64,000 nt of DNA from an uncultured Lachnospiraceae bacterium (GCA_910586125.1 CAJUHP010000003.1:117843-181842), one strand, 5' to 3'. Positions 16,701 to 24,898 are shown, numbered from the stretch's first letter. Translations and numbers: made by a program. Notes: generated by a model from the letters alone, not told the origin.

Positions 16701-18005
16701 GATATCGAGAATGCAGTCTACCTCCGGCTCAAAAAACGACGCGGCATAGTAGTGAGAGATGGTCTCGACTTCTCCCTCATCGAGCATAAAGGCAGCCTGA
16801 AGAAGAGATTCTCCGTAGCCGGTGGAGCAGGAATAGGCGATATGGGCGGTGTCCGGAAGCCGGTTTTTGATCTCACCGATGGCCTGCATGGCCGTGGCCA
16901 AAGGGCTCCCGTTGTTATTGCTGTAGAAAGAATAGAGCAGCGTGCCGTCTTCTGCGACGACAGCCGCCTTGGTGGTGGTGGAGCCGGCGTCGATTCCCAG
17001 ATAACAGGGGCCGCTGTAGGCGGACAGATCAGCGGTCTGAACACGGTGGCGGCAGTGGCGCCGGTAGAAAACATTGTATTCTTCCTGGTTGGCAAACAGA
17101 GGCTCCAGCCGTTTGACTTCAAAACGTATTTTTACCCCCTGAGAAAGCTTCTCATAGAGGCTGCTGATCGAGATCGGCGAGGCGCCCTGTCTTTCAGGCA
17201 CGCTTTCCCCGGAGGCGGCGCTCTGCCGGCATGGCGCCTGCATGGCGGCGCCCACGGCGGCGAAAAGGTGAGAGTGTGCGGGGTCGATCACGTGCTCCGG
17301 CGTCAGATTCAGCGTGCGGATGAAAGCTTTCTTCAGATTCGGCAGAAAATGCAGAGGACCGCCCAAAAAGGCGACGTTGCCCCGGATGGGTTTGCCGCAG
17401 GCCAGGCCGCTGATCGTCTGATTGACTACAGCCTGAAAAATGGAGGCGGACAAGTCCTCTCGGGTGGCGCCCTCGTTGATCAGAGGCTGGATGTCGGATT
17501 TGGCGAACACGCCGCAGCGGGCGGCGATGGGGTAGATTGCTTTGTAGCCGGCGGCGTATTCGTTCAGGCCAGCGGCGTCGGTTTGAAGGAGCGCCGCCAT
17601 CTGATCGATAAAAGAACCGGTTCCGCCGGCGCAGATGCCGTTCATCCGCTGGTCGATTCCGCCGGTGAAATAGATGATTTTGGCGTCCTCGCCGCCCAGC
17701 TCGATGGCCACATCGGTCTGGGGGGCATAATCCTTCAGCGCGGCCGCCACTGCGACGACCTCCTGCACAAAGGGAATATCCAGAATACCGGCCAAGGAAA
17801 GCCCGCCGGAGCCGGTGATAACCGGAGCGAACGAAATCTCTCCGAGCTGTGTTCTGGCCCGGTCCAAAAGGGCGGCCAGCGTCTCCTGAATATTGGCAAA
17901 GTGCCGTTCGTAGTCAGAAAAAAGGATGCGGTTTTCCGCGTCCAAGATGGCTATTTTAACTGTGGTGGAACCGATGTCGATTCCCAGAGTATGGCTGGTT
18001 TGCAT
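13737..18005 (-). CDS. Tandem 2-hydroxyacyl-CoA dehydratase activase-like protein (BadF/BadG/BcrA/BcrD family)
   Basis: A 1422-residue fusion. Two ASKHA ATPase domains lie in tandem: the first opens with GIDIGSTTVKIAIL (near residue 8) and has GGTGSFIDQMA, the second opens with GIDAGSTTTKAAVV (near residue 340) and has SSGCGSFIETFA, where Cys residues bind the bridging [4Fe-4S] cluster of HgdC-type activases. A CQGCTNHCLL motif follows, then a large DUF2229-like region and a C-terminal region resembling the dehydratase subunit fold. The start at 18005 follows GAGGGGA; an upstream extension in frame lies over the promoter. HgdC-type activases deliver an electron to 2-hydroxyacyl-CoA dehydratases with ATP hydrolysis. 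No dehydratase genes are nearby, and the true substrate of these giant proteins is unknown. Confidence 0.85.
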   Translation of the reverse strand: MQTSHTLGIDIGSTTVKIAILDAENRILFSDYERHFANIQETLAALLDRARTQLGEISFAPVITGSGGLSLAGILDIPFVQEVVAVAAALKDYAPQTDVAIELGGEDAKIIYFTGGIDQRMNGICAGGTGSFIDQMAALLQTDAAGLNEYAAGYKAIYPIAARCGVFAKSDIQPLINEGATREDLSASIFQAVVNQTISGLACGKPIRGNVAFLGGPLHFLPNLKKAFIRTLNLTPEHVIDPAHSHLFAAVGAAMQAPCRQSAASGESVPERQGASPISISSLYEKLSQGVKIRFEVKRLEPLFANQEEYNVFYRRHCRHRVQTADLSAYSGPCYLGIDAGSTTTKAAVVAEDGTLLYSFYSNNNGSPLATAMQAIGEIKNRLPDTAHIAYSCSTGYGESLLQAAFMLDEGEVETISHYYAASFFEPEVDCILDIGGQDMKCIHIRDHAVDNVQLNEACSSGCGSFIETFAISLGYTAPAFAREALFAKNPIDLGTRCTVFMNSNVKQAQKEGAQVADISAGLAYSVIRNALYKVMKITGPEDLGKHIVVQGGTFLNDAVLRSFERISGCEAVRPDIAGIMGAFGAALIARERCHGQPTKMLSLDDILHLSYETRMTRCQGCTNHCLLTVNLFEGGRRYISGNRCEKGLGVEKAKKTVPNLFAYKLDRLFHYEPLEETEAPRGIVGIPRVLNLYENFPFWAVFFRELGWRVLLSPLSSHKLYEKGMESIPSESECYPAKLAHGHIAWLMEQKVPFIFYPCIPYERNETPEAANHYNCPIVTSYAENIKNNVEELQKQPVRFMNPFLPFSSEEALEKQLVSVFSESFSIPAAEIRAACQKGWAEQERARRDIEEKGEETLRYMQETGCQGIVLAGRPYHVDPEINHGIPELIASYGLCVLTEDSVSHLAQPERPLMAVDQWMYHSRLYRAAQFVKTRADLNLIQLNSFGCGLDAVTTDQVNDILTRSGKLYTVLKIDEVSNLGAARIRIRSLISALHLRTRIPMEQKVVSASYRRTEFTEAMKRDYTILCPQMSPIHFGMLQAALNSCGYHIEILKSAKEQSLDMGLKYVNNDACYPSLIVVGQIMEALLSGRYDINRVAVIITQTGGGCRATNYIGFIRRALEKAGMPQIPVISLSVQGLENNSGWTMTPTMVVKAMQAIVYGDLFMRVLYRMRPYEITPGSADALHEKWEKRCIEALSGKPSFGRFKANVRGIIRDFDRLPIREDLKKPRVGIVGEILVKFHPEANNHLVELLEREGAEAVMPDLMDFLLYSFYNSNFKAEHLGMKRSTARLCNVGISAIEFLRKTARKELQKSRHFTPPVRIQDLARYAQDFVSLGNQTGEGWFLTGEMLELIHSGAPNIVCTQPFGCLPNHIVGKGVIKELRAAHPEANIIAVDYDPGASEVNQLNRIKLMLATAQNRI

Positions 18006-18054
18006 TATAATTTCCCCTCTGTAAAAGTCTCTATATATTAATGTAAGTATCCAT

Positions 18055-18083
18055 ATTATAAAAGGTTCGTTCACAAATTTCAA
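18055..18083 (-). promoter_or_regulatory. Promoter of the activase gene
   Basis: On the minus strand TTGAAA (18083-18078) and TATAAT (18060-18055) are spaced by 17 bases, 49 bases before the ATG at 18005. Confidence 0.75.
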
Positions 18084-18179
18084 TACGAAAGAGAACAGAA
18101 AACTGTAAATAAAATGTGAAGAAAACGCAGAAGAAGAAAAGACGAACGCAAACGGCAGCAGGATTTGCCAGGATTATAT

Positions 18180-18208
18180 TTGACAAACAGGGGAAATTTT
18201 CCTATAAT
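18180..18208 (+). promoter_or_regulatory. Consensus sigma-A promoter of the rhomboid-like gene
   Basis: TTGACA (18180-18185), 17-base spacer, TATAAT (18203-18208): a full consensus promoter 74 bases before the ATG at 18283. It may also drive pyk. Confidence 0.85.
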
Positions 18209-18282
18209 GAAAAAGGTATTACCACGGCAGCGGCATGCGCTGGCGTAAGGCACAGACAATAGGAAAAGAAAAGAGGAACGGC

Positions 18283-19179
18283 ATGAATGGGTTAAAAAAG
18301 CTGGAACGCCGGTTTGGTAAGTATGCGATACCAAATCTGATGCTTTATGTCACGATTCTGTATGCGGCAGGCGTGGTTATCAGTCTGACATCGCCGGAGC
18401 TTTTGAGCGCTCTGGCTCTGGATTTCGGAAAGGTTTTGCACGGACAGGTCTGGAGGCTGGTAACGTTTATCATCTATCCGCCGCCCAGCAGTAATCTGCT
18501 TTTTGTGCTTCTGGCGCTCTATATGTATTATATGATGGGAACCAACCTGGAGCGGCACTGGGGGACGTTTGCTTTTAACCTGTATTTTTTTATGGGGATT
18601 CTGTTTCATATCGCCGGAGCAATACTGACTTGGCTTCTCTTTGGAGAGAGCTTTACTCTGGGCACATATTATCTGAATATGTCTCTGTTTTTTGCCTTTG
18701 TCACGGAGTTCTCCGAGGTGGAATTCCTTTTGTTTTTTATCATTCCGATTCGGGCGAAGTGGCTGGGCATCATTGATGGAATCTATTTCGGCGTGACCAT
18801 TCTGGGAGGTCTGGCCGGTTATTTCAATCCGGCGATCTCCATGCGTCTGTTTAGTATGGGAATTATGGCGTTTCCCCAGAATGCCGTGGCAGCGCTGGTT
18901 TCCATGATGAATTATATTCTGTTTTTCTATCTGTACCGCCGAGGCTTCCGCCCTTCGCGGGCGCAGCGCCAGGCGCAGAAACAGTTCAAGGCACAGGTGA
19001 TTCAGGCACAGAGAAAACAGGCGGTCAAGGAGAGCGGACCAAGGCACCGCTGCGCCGTATGCGGGCGGACGGAACAGGATGATCCGTCGCTGGAATTCCG
19101 CTACTGTTCCCGGTGCGAGGGAGAATATGAGTATTGCCAAGAACATCTGTATACCCATCAGCATGTAAAAAAAGAATAG
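18283..19179 (+). CDS. Rhomboid-like membrane protein with C-terminal zinc-ribbon-like motif
   Basis: A 298-residue protein with six or so membrane segments over residues 20-225, arranged as in rhomboid-fold proteins. The serine-protease motif GxSG is not present, so it is probably a non-proteolytic rhomboid-like protein. The cytoplasmic tail is Arg/Lys/Gln-rich and ends in CAVCGRTEQDD and YCSRCEGEYEYC, four or five Cys plus His residues that could bind zinc. The start was set at 18283 behind AGAGGAAC. It lies 18 bases before pyk. Function unknown. Confidence 0.7.
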   Translation: MNGLKKLERRFGKYAIPNLMLYVTILYAAGVVISLTSPELLSALALDFGKVLHGQVWRLVTFIIYPPPSSNLLFVLLALYMYYMMGTNLERHWGTFAFNLYFFMGILFHIAGAILTWLLFGESFTLGTYYLNMSLFFAFVTEFSEVEFLLFFIIPIRAKWLGIIDGIYFGVTILGGLAGYFNPAISMRLFSMGIMAFPQNAVAALVSMMNYILFFYLYRRGFRPSRAQRQAQKQFKAQVIQAQRKQAVKESGPRHRCAVCGRTEQDDPSLEFRYCSRCEGEYEYCQEHLYTHQHVKKE

Positions 19180-19197
19180 CAGGAGGAAGGAACAAAG

Positions 19198-20628
19198 ATG
19201 AAACGGACAAAAATTATCTGCACGCTTGGCCCCGCCACCGATAACGAAAAGGTGTTGGGAGCCTTGATCGATCACGGCATGGACGTGGCTCGGTTCAATT
19301 TTTCACACGGCAATCATGAAGAGCAGAAGGCGAGACTGGAACTGTTAAAGAGGGTCCGTGAGGAGAAGAACGTACCGGTGGCGGCGTTGCTGGATACCAA
19401 AGGACCGGAGATCCGCACGGGCCTGCTCAAAGACGGGGCCAAGAGTGTGACGCTTACGGCCGGTCAGGATTATACGCTTACCACCAGGGAGATCGAGGGC
19501 GACGAAACCGCAGGCTTTATCAACTATGCGGGGCTGCCGAAGGATGTGGAGGTAAACGACCGGATTCTGATTGACGACGGCCTGATTGAGCTGCGGGTAA
19601 AGGAGAAGACCGACACAGACCTTCTCTGCCAGGTGATAAACGGCGGAACGCTGGGAACGCGCAAAGGGGTGAATATCCCCGGCGTCAAGGTCCGCCTTCC
19701 TGCCATTACCGAGCAGGATAAGAAAGATATTTTGTTTGGCATCGAGAATGAGTTTGACTTTATCGCGGCCTCCTTTGTGCGTTCCGCCGAGTGCATTCTG
19801 GAGATCAAGGAAATTCTGATGGCTCATGGCTCCCGGATTAAGGTTATCGCCAAGATCGAGAATAAAGAGGGGATCGATAATTTTGAGGAGATCATGCGGG
19901 TGTCCGACGGCATTATGGTGGCCAGAGGCGACATGGGTGTGGAGATTGCCCCGGAACAGCTTCCTTATCTTCAAAAAAAGATGATTCATATGTGCAACGA
20001 TGCCTTTAAACCGGTTATTACCGCGACGCAGATGCTGGACTCCATGATCCGCAATCCCCGTCCCACCAGAGCGGAGGTCTCCGATGTGGCCAACGCAATT
20101 TATGACGGAACGGATGTGGTTATGCTGTCCGGTGAGACAGCCATGGGGAAATATCCGGTGGAGGCGCTGTCCATGATGGGGCAGATTGCCGAGAGCACGG
20201 AGTTTCATCTGAACTACGATGAGATCCTTTTGGAAAAAGCGGGGCACCGCAGCAGCGGCATTTCCTCGGCGGTGGCCTATGCGACCGTGACGACAGCGCA
20301 GAATCTGGGAGCCAATGCGATTATTGCGCCGACGATGTCCGGCGATACGCCCCGCATCGTCTCGGCATTCCGCCCGGAGGCGTCGATTATTGCAACGTCA
20401 CCGAATGCGCAGGTGCTGCGGCAGATGCAGTTGATCTGGGGAGTGAAAGCGATCTATGCACCGTATCGGACCAGCAGCGACGAGGTGGTGGAGAGCTCCA
20501 TCGAGCTGGCAAAACTTCGTCAGTTGGTGAACGTGGGGGATCTCGTGATCCTGACCGCGGGAATGACTGGAAATAATGACAGGGGAAGCGGCGTTACCAA
20601 TGCGATGCGCGTGGTGATGGTAAAATAA
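19198..20628 (+). CDS. pyk: Pyruvate kinase
   Basis: A 476-residue pyruvate kinase that converts phosphoenolpyruvate and ADP to pyruvate and ATP. The start MKRTKIICTLGPATDN, the ARFNFSHG segment, the LDTKGPEIRTG strand, VIAKIENKEGIDNFEEI, the ARGDMGVEI metal site and MLDSMIRNPRPTRAEVSDVANA are all canonical. The length matches the standard A/B/C domain form and lacks the extra C-terminal PEP-utiliser-like domain found in Bacillus enzymes. It is preceded by GGAGGAAGG and followed by a strong terminator. Confidence 0.97.
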   Translation: MKRTKIICTLGPATDNEKVLGALIDHGMDVARFNFSHGNHEEQKARLELLKRVREEKNVPVAALLDTKGPEIRTGLLKDGAKSVTLTAGQDYTLTTREIEGDETAGFINYAGLPKDVEVNDRILIDDGLIELRVKEKTDTDLLCQVINGGTLGTRKGVNIPGVKVRLPAITEQDKKDILFGIENEFDFIAASFVRSAECILEIKEILMAHGSRIKVIAKIENKEGIDNFEEIMRVSDGIMVARGDMGVEIAPEQLPYLQKKMIHMCNDAFKPVITATQMLDSMIRNPRPTRAEVSDVANAIYDGTDVVMLSGETAMGKYPVEALSMMGQIAESTEFHLNYDEILLEKAGHRSSGISSAVAYATVTTAQNLGANAIIAPTMSGDTPRIVSAFRPEASIIATSPNAQVLRQMQLIWGVKAIYAPYRTSSDEVVESSIELAKLRQLVNVGDLVILTAGMTGNNDRGSGVTNAMRVVMVK

Positions 20629-20655
20629 AAGACGCCGATGCCGGGAGCGCAGGCG

Positions 20656-20708
20656 GCGCCGGACCTTGGGCTGTTGGCTGTAAGGTCCGGCGCGCTCGCT
20701 TTTTATTT
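20656..20708. terminator. Terminator after pyk
   Basis: A perfect 12-bp GC-rich stem (20656-20667 with 20682-20693) with a 14-base loop is followed by a T-rich tract on the plus strand. It separates pyk from the converging minus-strand gene ending at 20749. Confidence 0.8.
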
Positions 20709-20748
20709 TGGGGCGTTCTGCTGCCCTTTGCCGTTTGGCGCAGGGCGG

Positions 20749-21186
20749 CTACTGGGGGGCGGCTTTGTTCAGAGCGGCCTGAACGGCCTTCAGCAGAATG
20801 TAGGCTGTGTACTTGGTGTTTTCGGCGTAGCTGATGTTTTCGGTGGATTGGTTTTCCAGGATCTGGCTGGACAGGGACTCCAGGGTGGGCTCCATCAGGG
20901 GGTACATGGTGGCGATGGTGTCATCCAGATTAACCAGACGGATATCGGTGATCCGGGCGGCGTCAACGATGACCTCGACATCCAGATTCTGGCTTCCCAA
21001 CGCCAAGGAGGCGGTGTAGACGCCGGGTATGTAGGCGGAGGCTTCCGCAGCGGTGGGGGTGTCTTTCTTGCCGCCGTGGAACATGGCCAGGAAAATGACT
21101 ACCAATAGCAGCGCCAGGCCCACAAAGATTCCTGTGTAGATCAGCTCTTTCATCCGCAATACTACAATTTTTGTTTTTGCGCTCAT
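20749..21186 (-). CDS. Membrane-anchored FMN-binding-domain-like protein
   Basis: A 145-residue protein with one N-terminal membrane anchor (about residues 15-38) and an extracytoplasmic domain. The pattern YIPGVYTASLALGSQNLDVEVIVDAARITDIRLVN followed by a helical QS..TENISYAENTKYTAYILLKAV segment follows the FMN_bind fold. The SGATxTS motif used for covalent FMN attachment is replaced by SYAENTKYT, so covalent flavin is unlikely. The start was set at the ATG at 21186, behind GGAGGG; a TTG four codons upstream would overlap this site. Role unknown. Confidence 0.65.
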   Translation of the reverse strand: MSAKTKIVVLRMKELIYTGIFVGLALLLVVIFLAMFHGGKKDTPTAAEASAYIPGVYTASLALGSQNLDVEVIVDAARITDIRLVNLDDTIATMYPLMEPTLESLSSQILENQSTENISYAENTKYTAYILLKAVQAALNKAAPQ

Positions 21187-21204
21187 AAAACCCTCCAAAG
21201 GTTT

Positions 21205-21233
21205 TTTATATACTTTATGAACATCCCTGACAA
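21205..21233 (-). promoter_or_regulatory. Promoter of the FMN-binding-like gene
   Basis: On the minus strand TTGTCA (21233-21228) and TATAAA (21210-21205) with a 17-base spacer, only 18 bases before the ATG at 21186. Confidence 0.6.
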
Positions 21234-21263
21234 TCCATGCAAAAATTATAGTAAAGAAATAAA

Positions 21264-21292
21264 TTGCATTTCCTGTATTCTTATGTTATGCT
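21264..21292 (+). promoter_or_regulatory. Promoter of glyA
   Basis: TTGCAT (21264-21269) and TATGCT (21287-21292) with a 17-base spacer, about 95 bases before the glyA ATG. It is divergent from the promoter at 21205-21233. Confidence 0.65.
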
Positions 21293-21387
21293 GGAAATGT
21301 TTAAAAAAGGAAGGTTCAGACACGTTCTGAAGAGATAACGGCAATCTGTATTTTGACATTTTGAAAGGAACGAACGAGGAGGAAACG

Positions 21388-22629
21388 ATGTTTGCATTTG
21401 AGGAAGTAAGTACTTTTGATCCGGAACTGGCAGAGGCGATGTCGCAGGAGCTTGCAAGGCAGCGCCGCAATATTGAACTGATCGCGTCGGAGAACTTGGT
21501 CAGCCGCGCGGTTATGGCGGCGATGGGAAGCCACTTGACCAACAAATACGCGGAAGGGTATCCCGGCAAGCGGTATTACGGCGGCTGTGAGTATGTGGAT
21601 GTGGTGGAGAATCTGGCAATCGACCGCGCGAAGCGGCTGTTTGGCTGTGAATATGCCAATGTGCAGCCGCATTCCGGCGCGCAGGCAAATCTGGCTGTTT
21701 ATTTTGCCATGTGTAAGCCCGGCGACACGATTATGGGCATGAGTCTGGATCAGGGCGGACATCTGACGCACGGGAGTCCGGTGAATATGTCGGGCGCGTA
21801 TTACCATTTTGTGTCATACGGCGTGGACGAGAGCGGGTTTTTGGATTATGAACAGATTCTGGAGACAGCCAAGGAGTGCAGGCCCAGACTGATTGTGGCG
21901 GGAGCGAGCGCGTATCCGCGCCGGATCGATTTTAAACGTTTTCGGGAGATTGCCGATGAGGTTGGCGCTTATCTGATGGTGGACATGGCCCACATAGCAG
22001 GGCTGGTGGCTGCCGGGGTTCACGAGAGTCCGATCCCGTATGCGCATGTGACGACGACGACGACGCACAAGACGCTCAGAGGACCGAGAGGCGGCATGAT
22101 CCTTTCCAGCGAAGAGAGTGCAAAGCAGTTTAACTTTAATAAGGCCATTTTCCCCGGTACGCAGGGCGGTCCTCTGGAGCATGTGATCGCGGCCAAGGCC
22201 GTCTGCTTGAAGGAGGCGCTGCAGCCGGAGTTTCAGGAGTATGGGCGGCAGGTGGTGAAGAATGCGGCGGCTTTGGCCGACGCGCTTGTGGCGGAGGGAT
22301 TTGATTTGGTTTCCGGCGGCACCGACAACCATCTGATGCTGGTGAACCTTTTGCGCAAGGGCGTCACGGGCAAGGCTACAGAGAAATTGCTGGATTCGGT
22401 TCATATTACCTGCAATAAGAACGCGATCCCGAACGATCCGGCCAGTCCTTTTGTCACCAGCGGCATCCGTCTGGGGACGCCGGCTGTCACGACCAGGGGA
22501 ATGACCCAGGAAGATATGAAGGTGATTGCCCATGCGATTGCACTGGCGGTGGAGAAGCCGGAAGAAGGCGGCGAGGAGGCGGCGGCTCTGGTGAAGACGC
22601 TGACGGACAAATATCCTTTGTACGAGTAA
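21388..22629 (+). CDS. glyA: Serine hydroxymethyltransferase
   Basis: A 413-residue PLP enzyme that interconverts serine and glycine with tetrahydrofolate as one-carbon carrier. ELIASENLVSRAVMAAMGSHLTNKYAEGYPGKRYYGGCEYVD at the N-terminal end and the PLP-lysine motif VTTTTTHKTLRGPRGGMI (Schiff-base Lys near residue 230) are diagnostic; the length is standard. The start at 21388 follows GAGGAGG; the open frame extends nine codons upstream without support. A single-gene unit with its own promoter and terminator. Confidence 0.97.
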   Translation: MFAFEEVSTFDPELAEAMSQELARQRRNIELIASENLVSRAVMAAMGSHLTNKYAEGYPGKRYYGGCEYVDVVENLAIDRAKRLFGCEYANVQPHSGAQANLAVYFAMCKPGDTIMGMSLDQGGHLTHGSPVNMSGAYYHFVSYGVDESGFLDYEQILETAKECRPRLIVAGASAYPRRIDFKRFREIADEVGAYLMVDMAHIAGLVAAGVHESPIPYAHVTTTTTHKTLRGPRGGMILSSEESAKQFNFNKAIFPGTQGGPLEHVIAAKAVCLKEALQPEFQEYGRQVVKNAAALADALVAEGFDLVSGGTDNHLMLVNLLRKGVTGKATEKLLDSVHITCNKNAIPNDPASPFVTSGIRLGTPAVTTRGMTQEDMKVIAHAIALAVEKPEEGGEEAAALVKTLTDKYPLYE

Positions 22630-22669
22630 ATGCGGAGTGTGAATATTTTTTTAAACTTATGAAAATCAG

Positions 22670-22701
22670 GGCGGCCTGCGTTGACATAGGCCGCCTTTTT
22701 T
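22670..22701 (+). terminator. Terminator after glyA
   Basis: GGCGGCCT (22670-22677) pairs with AGGCCGCC (22688-22695) and six T residues follow. The -35 box of the next promoter lies within its loop. Confidence 0.9.
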
Positions 22702-22710
22702 GTGTATAAT
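22681..22710 (+). promoter_or_regulatory. Promoter embedded in the glyA terminator
   Basis: TTGACA (22681-22686) and TATAAT (22705-22710) with an 18-base spacer. The -35 box is in the terminator loop and the spacer contains its right arm and T-run. It lies 95 bases before the cadherin-like gene. Confidence 0.75.
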
Positions 22711-22804
22711 GGTATTCAATGTGATTGGGAAAACAGATGAAAGGATTCAGAAGGCTGCCCGAAATTGTGTTTGTCTTTCGGCAGCGTTTTTGTGAGGAAT
22801 ACAT

Positions 22805-24163
22805 ATGAAGAAGAGAGTTCGTACGCTTATTTTTTTGGCCGTATTTATACTGTGTGCGGCGGGTACTGCCGGATTGTCCAGTGCGGAGCCGGAGAATACC
22901 GCGCCGGCGGAGGAGACTGCGGATCCAGCGTCGGACAATTGCCTCTCATCTCTGCGCATTGCCCAGGCGATTTTAAGTCCGGAATTTTCTCCGGAGCAGC
23001 TCACATATACGGCCACGGTTCCGTATGACGTGACGAGGATTGCACTGACGGCGGACACTCGCTCCGGCCAGGCCAAAAAGGTGATCAGCGGAACAGGCGA
23101 TCTGGCGGTAGGAGAAAATACGGTTACGATTGCGGTGACGGCACAGGACGGCTCCGTTCGGGAATACCGGGTCACGGTAATTCGGGAGGAGACGGAGGGA
23201 GGAGAGTCGTCATCTTTTGAGGAGACGACGGAACAGGCGTCGTCGGAAGAGACAGAGAGCGAGCCGGTTACAGAGTCTTCGGAGGAACAGCCCGCGACGG
23301 AATCGGAAGCACAGACGACGGCTCTGACACAGACGGAGGAACCGGCAGAGACGCCGGCGCAGACAGAGGAACCGGCACAGACATCGCCACAGACAGAAGA
23401 AGCGGTCGAAACGACGGCCGTATTACAGACGGAGGAATCATCTGAGACAACGGCGCCGGGCGGTTTTCAGACAGCGGCGAGCAGTCAGAAAAAAGGAGAT
23501 GGCCGTCTGTTTGGCATGAATCCGCTGCTTTTGATTTTGGGAGCTGTCAGCCTTCTGCTTTTGTTTGTCATTATCGCTGTTTTTCTTTTGCGCAGGGAAA
23601 TTGACGGAGAGGATGACGAGGAGGAAGAGTTCGACGAGGACGAAGAGGTTGGCGAGGAGGAAGACGTCAGACGGGGCGAGTATGACAGGGAAGAGCCTGC
23701 CGCCCGTGAGAGAGGCGCCAAACCGACTGGTTCGGATGACAGGGATATAGAACGGGAAAGCCGCAGCAGAAGCGCCAAGCCTTCCGAGCATGACAGGAGA
23801 ACCAAACCGGCGGCGCCTGCAAAGAGCGGTGGAGAGAGCAGAAAACCGGCAGGCAGCAGGAACACCGGCTTAGACCGCGGCGGGAATGCTCGAGAACAAA
23901 ATGGTGACGTTCACAGCAGCGGGAAACCCAAAAGTGCAGGGAAGGATGCCGATGCAGCCGGCATGGTGACGCCGGAGGAGCTGGCTCGTTTTTACCATGC
24001 GCTGAATCTGGAAGAGGAGGTTATGCCCTCTGCCTCTTCGCGTTCGGTTTCCGGTGATTTGGATGAGGATTTGGAGATTCTGGATCTGGAGGAGGAAATG
24101 GTCTCTGACGTTTCCCGTTCAGAGCTTGAGAAGGATGATGATTTCGATTTTCTGGATTTGTGA
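22805..24163 (+). CDS. Surface protein with cadherin-like beta-sandwich domain, one membrane anchor and acidic cytoplasmic tail
   Basis: A 452-residue protein. Residues 1-27 form a signal peptide (KKR, hydrophobic core). Residues about 45-130 match the cadherin-like beta-sandwich domain pattern (LSSLRIAQAILSPEFSPEQLTYTATVPYDV ending in DGSVREYRVTVIRE). Residues about 135-225 are a Thr/Glu/Ser-rich linker with repeated QTEEPAET-like units, followed by a membrane segment around 240-262. The tail is extremely charged: first acidic, then Arg/Lys/Ser/Gly-rich, and again acidic at the C-terminus. It lies directly before mcsA where ctsR is often found. The function is unknown; an adhesin or cell-envelope sensor is possible. 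Confidence 0.7.
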   Translation: MKKRVRTLIFLAVFILCAAGTAGLSSAEPENTAPAEETADPASDNCLSSLRIAQAILSPEFSPEQLTYTATVPYDVTRIALTADTRSGQAKKVISGTGDLAVGENTVTIAVTAQDGSVREYRVTVIREETEGGESSSFEETTEQASSEETESEPVTESSEEQPATESEAQTTALTQTEEPAETPAQTEEPAQTSPQTEEAVETTAVLQTEESSETTAPGGFQTAASSQKKGDGRLFGMNPLLLILGAVSLLLLFVIIAVFLLRREIDGEDDEEEEFDEDEEVGEEEDVRRGEYDREEPAARERGAKPTGSDDRDIERESRSRSAKPSEHDRRTKPAAPAKSGGESRKPAGSRNTGLDRGGNAREQNGDVHSSGKPKSAGKDADAAGMVTPEELARFYHALNLEEEVMPSASSRSVSGDLDEDLEILDLEEEMVSDVSRSELEKDDDFDFLDL

Positions 24164-24229
24164 TCTTTCTTTTGATTTGTATGAATGGAAGCTTCTCTTC
24201 AGAATATCCTATTTATTGGAGGCGATGAT

Positions 24230-24898
24230 ATGTTGTGTGAAAAATGTAAGATTCGGGAAGCCAACATCCGATATACGGAAGTCATAAACGGTGTGGCTAC
24301 AGAACATAACCTTTGCAGCCACTGTGCGAAGGAGATGGATTTCGGGCAATATACCGGCCTGGCCGGTTTGTTTGATTCCGAATATCCGATTGGCAAGCTG
24401 TTATCCCAGCTTTTGGGACTGGGAGAGGGAGATGCGTCCAGGCCGGCAGGGAAAATGGAGAATCTTGTCTGTCCCACCTGCCAGACAAGTTATGGCGATT
24501 TTGTAAAGAACAGCCAGTTCGGCTGCCCGGACTGTTATCATATGTTTGATCTGCTGATCAGCGACAAGCTGAAACAGCTTCATGGCAGCGATACCCATAC
24601 AGGAAAGCGGCCGGCCGGCAAGGAAACAGAGGGAAAAGAAACCATCTTGGAAAAACCTTTAAGTCTCTCGGAGCGCACAGAGCTTCTTCGTTCAAAACTG
24701 AAGGAAGCGGTTTTGGAAGAAGACTATGAGGCGGCGGCGGCCTACCGCGACGAGATACGAGCCCTTGAGAAAGCGGCGCAGAAAAAAGGAACCAAAACCA
24801 CGGCTGTGAAAGAGAAGCCGGAAGAAGGCGGGAAGGAAGCCTCCCTGCGGGAGAGCGTTCTGCGCAGGGAAACGCCGCCGGAGGAGGAAGAAGGATGA
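24230..24898 (+). CDS. mcsA: Protein-arginine kinase activator McsA
   Basis: A 222-residue protein with two zinc-finger-like pairs of CXXC motifs: CEKC and CSHC near the N-terminus, CPTC and CPDC around residues 83-106. The C-terminal half has a UVR motif (LRSKLKEAVLEEDYEAAAAYRDEIRALE). McsA binds and activates the arginine kinase McsB and joins the ClpC quality-control system. The start at 24230 follows TTGGAGG; upstream in-frame codons lack a ribosome-binding site. It overlaps mcsB by four bases (ATGA), so translation is coupled. No CtsR-type heptad repeat was seen upstream. Confidence 0.9.
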   Translation: MLCEKCKIREANIRYTEVINGVATEHNLCSHCAKEMDFGQYTGLAGLFDSEYPIGKLLSQLLGLGEGDASRPAGKMENLVCPTCQTSYGDFVKNSQFGCPDCYHMFDLLISDKLKQLHGSDTHTGKRPAGKETEGKETILEKPLSLSERTELLRSKLKEAVLEEDYEAAAAYRDEIRALEKAAQKKGTKTTAVKEKPEEGGKEASLRESVLRRETPPEEEEG

